Shown: in pieces, positions 12,634 to 16,436 of the stretch | How the letters are laid out: every line of letters begins with the position of its first letter | Position numbering within the stretch: position 1 is the stretch's first letter | Origin: Clostridia bacterium | GTDB lineage: Bacteria; Bacillota_A; Clostridia; Christensenellales; Aristaeellaceae | Assembly (NCBI GenBank): GCA_017938645.1 | Contig: JAGBBE010000006.1 | Span: forward strand, 1 to 16,436 | Reading direction: 5' to 3' | DNA: 16,436 bases | The notes under the pieces: generated by a model | The model's database searches: none | Told to the model about the DNA's origin: nothing | What the model saw: the letters and a program-made list of their open reading frames with translations, nothing else | Position numbers and translations under genes: made by a program

Positions 12634-12685
12634 ACGCTTTTCGCCTGAAAGGTCGCAAAATCGGCATAAAACCGCGAAAGAGCGT
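12634..12685 (-). terminator. Possible weak terminator of the Na/Pi transporter gene
   Basis: On the minus strand ACGCT-C-TTTCGC pairs with GCGAAA-AGCGT, with one bulged base and a loop of about 29 bases. CATCCTTTTC follows. This is the best hairpin in the gap but is not a strong terminator. Confidence 0.35.
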
Positions 12686-12711
12686 TACGAATGATTTACA
12701 GTTGTGACGCT

Positions 12712-14352
12712 TTACCACAGAATGCGTCCGCTCTGCTGGGTGTGATCGACGGAAGAGGCAAGGTTGTCGGCGTGGTCGGCGATGCGTTCGAGGTTGTTGA
12801 GCATATCAAGGTAGAGCATGCCGTTTTTGGGCGTGCACTTCTTGTTCTTTACGCGCTCGACGTGATGGTCGGCCAGCGCCTCGGACATATCGTCAACCTG
12901 CGCTTCCAGCGCGATTACCTCGGCAATGATCTCGGCGTCGGTGATCTGCTTGCGCACGATGTGGACGCTCTTTTCCAGCATGGCGGTCACGATATCGCTG
13001 AGCTCTTCAATTTCGTGCTCAGCCTTGGCAGAGAAAACGATTTTCTCATCACGGCGCTTCTGGCCGATTTCCACGATGTTGGTGGCGTGGTCGCCGATGC
13101 GCTCAAGGTCGTTGACGACGTGGAACAGGGAGCCCAGCAGATGCACGTCGCTCTGGTTGAGGCTCAGGCCCTCGGCTTCGATCAGATTCTGGGTGATCTC
13201 GCTGTTGAGGTAGTCGATGACCTCCTCGCGGTTGTTGAAGTCATCCAGCGGCACATCCTTGGGCGAAAAATACGCCTGCATGGCAAAGCGGTAGTTGGTT
13301 CCAACCAGCTCCGCCATGCGCAGCACCTCGCGGAAGAGCTGCTGCACGGCCACAGGAGGCGTGGTGAAGAGCAGCTTGTCGAAGTACATCAGGCGCATGG
13401 GCTCGCTCTCGGGCGCATCGTGACCGGGCACAAGACGCACGGCCAGCATTTCCAGCACGCCGGACAGCGGCAGAAGCACCGCGGTGGTGGTCAGGTTAAA
13501 CAGGATGTGGCTTACGGCAATCTGCAGCCTCAGGTTGTCGCCGGCAATCATGCGAATCCAGTCCGCCAGCGGCAGAAGGAGTGCGATCGCCACAAACATC
13601 AGGGTACCGAGAACATTGAAGAGCAGATGCACCACAGCGGCGCGCTTGCCGGTGTGGCTTGCGCCCGTGGAGGCCAGCATGGCCGTTACGCAGGTACCGA
13701 TGTTCTGACCGAAGAGGATAAACAGCGACGCTTCCAGCGTGATGGCGCCGCTTCCGGCCAGCGCCTGCAGGATACCGACGCTCGCGGAGGACGACTGCAG
13801 AATCGCCGTTACGCCCGCGCCCACCAGCACGCCCACGATGGGGTTGGTGGCGGTGGCCATCATGTTGCGGAAGGTCTCCCAGTCGCGCAGAGGACGCATG
13901 GCGTCAGTCATGGTGTCCATGCCGATAAACAATACGCCAAGGCCCATGGCGATCTGGCCGAAGGTCTTGATGCCCTGCCTGGCAGGAATCAGCTGGCACA
14001 GCGCACCGATGGCGGTGAAGATGATGGCAAAGTCAATTTCCACCGACAGCATCAGAGACGTGACGGTGGTACCGATGTTGGCGCCCATGATGACGCCGAT
14101 GGCGCGGCTGAGGTTCAAAAGCCCCGCGTTCACAAAGCCCACGACCATAACCGTGGTGGCGCTGGAGGATTGAATAATGCCCGTGACCAGCGCGCCGACC
14201 AGCACGGCCAGCAGCTTGTTGCGGGTGAGCACCTCCAGCAGCTTTTTCATTTTGGAGCCGGCAGCCTGCTCAAGGCCGTCGCCCATGGCGTTGATGCCAT
14301 ACAAAAACAGTCCCAGACCGCCTAGGAGAGAGAATACCATTGTTGCATTCAT
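12712..14352 (-). CDS. Na+/phosphate cotransporter family protein with C-terminal PhoU-like domain
   Basis: A 546-residue protein. The N-terminal 310 or so residues form a duplicated Na/Pi cotransporter membrane domain. The repeat signatures IIQSSSATT (60-67) and ILQSSSASV (185-193) are the paired QSSSA motifs that bind substrate. GGLGLFLYGINAMGDGLEQA at the N-terminus is also typical. Residues about 330-546 are two PhoU-like helical repeats, with LNSEITQNLIEAEGL, HVVNDLERIGDHATNI and MLNNLERIADHADNL; the E-R-I-(G/A)-D-H-A signature appears twice. Known role: sodium-driven phosphate uptake with a regulatory tail. Start: the ATG at 14352 has AGGAGG 8 bases upstream. A TTG at 14358 would leave only 2 bases. 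It is a single gene, divergent from clpB, with a promoter at 14421-14449. Confidence 0.93.
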   Translation of the reverse strand: MNATMVFSLLGGLGLFLYGINAMGDGLEQAAGSKMKKLLEVLTRNKLLAVLVGALVTGIIQSSSATTVMVVGFVNAGLLNLSRAIGVIMGANIGTTVTSLMLSVEIDFAIIFTAIGALCQLIPARQGIKTFGQIAMGLGVLFIGMDTMTDAMRPLRDWETFRNMMATATNPIVGVLVGAGVTAILQSSSASVGILQALAGSGAITLEASLFILFGQNIGTCVTAMLASTGASHTGKRAAVVHLLFNVLGTLMFVAIALLLPLADWIRMIAGDNLRLQIAVSHILFNLTTTAVLLPLSGVLEMLAVRLVPGHDAPESEPMRLMYFDKLLFTTPPVAVQQLFREVLRMAELVGTNYRFAMQAYFSPKDVPLDDFNNREEVIDYLNSEITQNLIEAEGLSLNQSDVHLLGSLFHVVNDLERIGDHATNIVEIGQKRRDEKIVFSAKAEHEIEELSDIVTAMLEKSVHIVRKQITDAEIIAEVIALEAQVDDMSEALADHHVERVKNKKCTPKNGMLYLDMLNNLERIADHADNLASSVDHTQQSGRILW

Positions 14353-14375
14353 GCGCAATTCCTCCTGTGCATGTT

Positions 14376-14393
14376 CGTGTACACCTGTACACG
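14376..14393. promoter_or_regulatory. 18-bp palindrome CGTGTACA-CC-TGTACACG in the Na/Pi transporter leader
   Basis: Perfect 8-bp arms with a 2-base centre. The core TACACCTGTA fits TACANNTGTA, the pattern described for CopY/BlaI/MecI-family repressor operators. It lies about 20-40 bases after the predicted transcription start and about 25 bases before the ATG. It could be a repressor site or an mRNA hairpin. The regulator is not in the window. Confidence 0.6.
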
Positions 14394-14420
14394 CCGATTC
14401 TAACCCATTGTAACAATTTC

Positions 14421-14449
14421 ATCATAGCATACCCAGGCCTGATTGTCCA
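14421..14449 (-). promoter_or_regulatory. Promoter of the Na/Pi transporter gene
   Basis: Minus-strand TGGACA (14444-14449), 17-bp spacer, extended -10 TGCTATGAT (TATGAT at 14421-14426). Leader length is about 60 bases. Confidence 0.75.
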
Positions 14450-14492
14450 GCAAACAACCCCGGGCCCCGACAGAAAACAGCAAAAATACCGC

Positions 14493-14520
14493 TTGACTTT
14501 TCCCGCAGACATGCTATACT
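14493..14520 (+). promoter_or_regulatory. Promoter of clpB
   Basis: TTGACT (14493-14498), 16-bp spacer, extended -10 TGCTATACT (TATACT at 14515-14520). The CtsR operator begins 10 bases downstream, over the expected transcription start. Confidence 0.85.
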
Positions 14521-14529
14521 GTTTTCGAA

Positions 14530-14546
14530 GGTCAAAGATAGTCAAA
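14530..14546 (+). promoter_or_regulatory. CtsR operator
   Basis: GGTCAAA-GAT-AGTCAAA is an exact match to the CtsR heptad repeat (A/G)GTCAAA-NAN-(A/G)GTCAAA. Placed over the start of transcription, it should block clpB expression until heat or protein stress inactivates CtsR. ctsR itself is not in the window. Confidence 0.93.
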
Positions 14547-14579
14547 GTTGGTTTGATCTTCTGTCCTTTGTTTTTTGAT

Positions 14580-14586
14580 AAGGAGG
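14580..14586 (+). promoter_or_regulatory. Ribosome binding site deciding the clpB start
   Basis: AAGGAGG ends immediately before an in-frame ATG (14587), which is too close to be used. The TTG at 14596 lies 9 bases away, an ideal distance, and starts the protein at the usual ClpB N-terminus. Confidence 0.8.
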
Positions 14587-14595
14587 ATGAAGTAT

Positions 14596-16436
14596 TTGAA
14601 CAATCAGCAATTCACTGAAAAAAGCCGTCAGGCGCTTACGTATGCGCAGCAGCTCACGGTGGAATATCATAATCAGGAGGTTTCCCAGGAGCATTTGGCA
14701 TATGCGCTTTTATCGGATCCGCAGGGGCTGATCCCCCAGCTTCTGACCAAAATGGGCAAAGCGCCGCAGGAGATCGCCTCCCGGCTGGAAACCATGATCG
14801 CGCGCATGCCCAAGGTGATGGGCTCCGGACGTGAAGCGGATAAAATCTACATCAACACCGATGTGGAACGTGCCCTTGTGGCCGCCCGCGAGCGCGCCCA
14901 GCAGATGAAGGACGAGTACCTGAGCGTGGAGCATCTCTTCCTGGGGCTGCTGGACAAGCCCAGCCGCAGCATGGCCGAGGTCTGGAAGGGCTACGCCATC
15001 GAGGAAAAGACCTTCCTGCCGGCGCTTCAGAGCGTGCGCGGCAACACCCGCGTCACCGGCGAAACCCCGGAGGAAACCTATGACGCGCTCACCAAGTACG
15101 GCACCGATCTGACCCAGGCCGCAAGGAATCAGAAGCTTGATCCTGTGATCGGGCGCGACAACGAAATCCGTTCGGTCATCCGGATTCTGACCCGCAAAAC
15201 CAAGAACAATCCCGTGCTCATCGGTGAACCGGGCGTTGGCAAGACGGCCATCGCCGAGGGTCTTGCGCAGCGCATCGTGCGCGGCGACGTGCCGGAGAGC
15301 CTCAAGGACCGCACAGTGTTCTGCCTTGACATGGGCAGCCTGATCGCGGGCGCGAAATACCGCGGCGAGTTTGAGGAACGCCTCAAGGCTGTGCTTGCCG
15401 AAATCAAAAAGAGCGAGGGCAAAATCCTGCTCTTTATCGACGAACTGCATACCATCGTCGGCGCAGGAAAGACCGAAGGCTCCATGGACGCAGGCAACCT
15501 CCTAAAGCCCATGCTTGCCAGAGGCGAATTGCATTTGATCGGCGCAACCACGCTGGACGAGTACCGCAAGTACATCGAAAAGGACGCAGCCCTCGAACGC
15601 CGCTTCCAGCCTGTGCTCGTTACCGAGCCCACCGTGGCCGATACCATTTCCATTCTGCGCGGCCTCAAGGAGCGCTATGAGGTGTTCCACGGCGTCAAGA
15701 TCACCGACGCATCGCTCATCGCCGCAGCGACGCTTTCCAACCGCTACATCACCGACCGTTTCCTGCCCGACAAGGCCATCGACCTCGTGGACGAGGCCTG
15801 CGCCATGATCCGCACCGAGATCGACTCCATGCCCGCCGAGCTGGACGAAGTGAGCCGCCGCATCATGCAGCTGGAAATTGAGCAGGCGGCGCTCAGGAAG
15901 GAAGACGACGAAGGCAGCCGCCGCCGTCTGGAATCGCTGGAGGAAGAGCTGGCGCATCAGCGCGAACAGTTCAGCGCCATGAAAGCCCGCTGGGAAAACG
16001 AAAAGAACGCCATCCAGAAGGTGCAGAAGCTGCGCGAGGAAATCGAGCAGGTCAACGCCGAAATTGCGCAGGCCGAGCGCGCCTACGATCTGGGCCGAGC
16101 CGCCGAGCTCAAATACGGCAGGCTGCCCGATCTGCAGGGCAAGCTGGCCATGGAGGAGGAAAACGCAGAGCGCGCCGAAAACGACGAAAGCCTCCTGCGC
16201 GACAAGGTGACCGACGACGAAATCGCACGTATTGTCAGCCGCTGGACGGGCATTCCCGTGACCAAGCTCAAGGAAGGCGAGCGCGAGAAGCTGCTGCAGC
16301 TGCCTGAGGAGCTTCACCGCCGCGTGATCGGTCAGGACGAGGCCGTTCAGAAGGTCTCCGAGGCCATCCTCCGCTCCCGCGCAGGCATTTCGGACGAAAA
16401 CCGTCCCATCGGCTCGTTCCTCTTCCTCGGCCCCAC
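14596..16436 (+). CDS. clpB: ATP-dependent chaperone ClpB (3' end beyond the window)
   Basis: The first 613 residues of an AAA+ disaggregase of normally about 860. Order: Clp N-domain repeats (about 1-145, [20 protein letters not shown] and [11 protein letters not shown]); first AAA+ module with Walker A GEPGVGKT (about 210-217), Walker [23 protein letters not shown] pore-loop region and sensor [15 protein letters not shown]; a long coiled-coil M domain (about 400-520) that separates ClpB from ClpC; and the start of the second module ([17 protein letters not shown]), cut just before its Walker A. Known role: rescue of aggregated proteins with DnaK. TTG start chosen from the spacing to AAGGAGG. 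CtsR-type control is visible upstream. No frameshift seen in the part present. Confidence 0.96.
   Translation, partial: MNNQQFTEKSRQALTYAQQLTVEYHNQEVSQEHLAYALLSDPQGLIPQLLTKMGKAPQEIASRLETMIARMPKVMGSGREADKIYINTDVERALVAARERAQQMKDEYLSVEHLFLGLLDKPSRSMAEVWKGYAIEEKTFLPALQSVRGNTRVTGETPEETYDALTKYGTDLTQAARNQKLDPVIGRDNEIRSVIRILTRKTKNNPVLIGEPGVGKTAIAEGLAQRIVRGDVPESLKDRTVFCLDMGSLIAGAKYRGEFEERLKAVLAEIKKSEGKILLFIDELHTIVGAGKTEGSMDAGNLLKPMLARGELHLIGATTLDEYRKYIEKDAALERRFQPVLVTEPTVADTISILRGLKERYEVFHGVKITDASLIAAATLSNRYITDRFLPDKAIDLVDEACAMIRTEIDSMPAELDEVSRRIMQLEIEQAALRKEDDEGSRRRLESLEEELAHQREQFSAMKARWENEKNAIQKVQKLREEIEQVNAEIAQAERAYDLGRAAELKYGRLPDLQGKLAMEEENAERAENDESLLRDKVTDDEIARIVSRWTGIPVTKLKEGEREKLLQLPEELHRRVIGQDEAVQKVSEAILRSRAGISDENRPIGSFLFLGP

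Noticed and set aside
12691..14325. A 544-codon open frame antisense to the Na/Pi transporter
   Set aside because: It is His/Gln/Gly-rich low-complexity sequence, a shadow of a biased membrane protein gene, with no suitable ribosome binding site.
14353..14358. TTG start of the Na/Pi transporter at 14358
   Set aside because: It is only 2 bases from AGGAGG. The ATG at 14352 is 8 bases away.
14587..14595. ATG start of clpB at 14587
   Set aside because: It directly touches AAGGAGG with no spacer. The TTG at 14596 has ideal spacing and fits the ClpB N-terminus.

Overview
The window looks like chromosomal DNA of a Bacillota (Firmicutes) bacterium, most likely an uncultured or gut-type clostridial lineage. 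The evidence is strong AGGAGG-type ribosome binding sites, sigma-A-like promoters, a textbook CtsR operator in front of clpB, and clostridial-type families (YitT, PopT/DUF368, NusG-domain-II plus Gx transporter, Na/Pi symporter with PhoU tail). The DNA is G+C rich by eye, so species-level placement is not possible from this sequence alone. No rRNA, tRNA, CRISPR array or transposase gene was seen.

Layout. 1-256: a decapitated hsdM fragment (type I restriction methyltransferase) abutting a partial copy of a dispersed repeat, then a terminator. 257-1171 (minus): DUF368/PopT, a polyprenyl-phosphate translocase candidate. 1172-1764: about 590 bases without a gene, holding the popT promoter, repeat copy B, a 177-bp imperfect palindrome and the yitT terminator. 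1765-3018 (minus): mazF-type toxin followed by yitT. 3171-5181 (minus): psuK-psuG, a pseudouridine catabolism operon whose kinase carries an N-terminal DNA-binding domain, with a consensus promoter. 5391-7118 (plus): phospho-sugar mutase. 7119-7452: about 330 bases without a gene, filled by repeat copies C and D in opposite orientation around an 18-bp tandem duplication. 7453-11397 (plus): a tightly packed operon of NusG-domain-II protein, Gx transporter, family 2 glycosyltransferase, PLP enzyme of the D-cysteine desulfhydrase/ACC deaminase family and a membrane acyltransferase. 11469-12551 (minus): membrane-anchored metallophosphoesterase with altered active-site motifs. 12712-14352 (minus): Na/Pi cotransporter. 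14596-end (plus): clpB, cut by the window edge just before its second Walker A motif.

How the genes work together. Most are chromosomal housekeeping or envelope genes: lipid-carrier recycling (PopT), phosphate import, nucleoside salvage, sugar-phosphate conversion and stress chaperoning. The plus-strand operon joins a redox/isoprenoid-associated pair (NusG-II, Gx) to three genes that could build or decorate a surface glycan.

The most unusual content is non-coding. A modular repeat family (three near-complete copies and one partial copy) keeps fixed flanking segments while its hairpin stems change sequence and stay paired, and one end of it sits against promoters or a stop codon. Other points worth checking are palindromic operator candidates at the metallophosphoesterase and Na/Pi transporter promoters, the degenerate metallophosphoesterase, and a mazF without a visible antitoxin.
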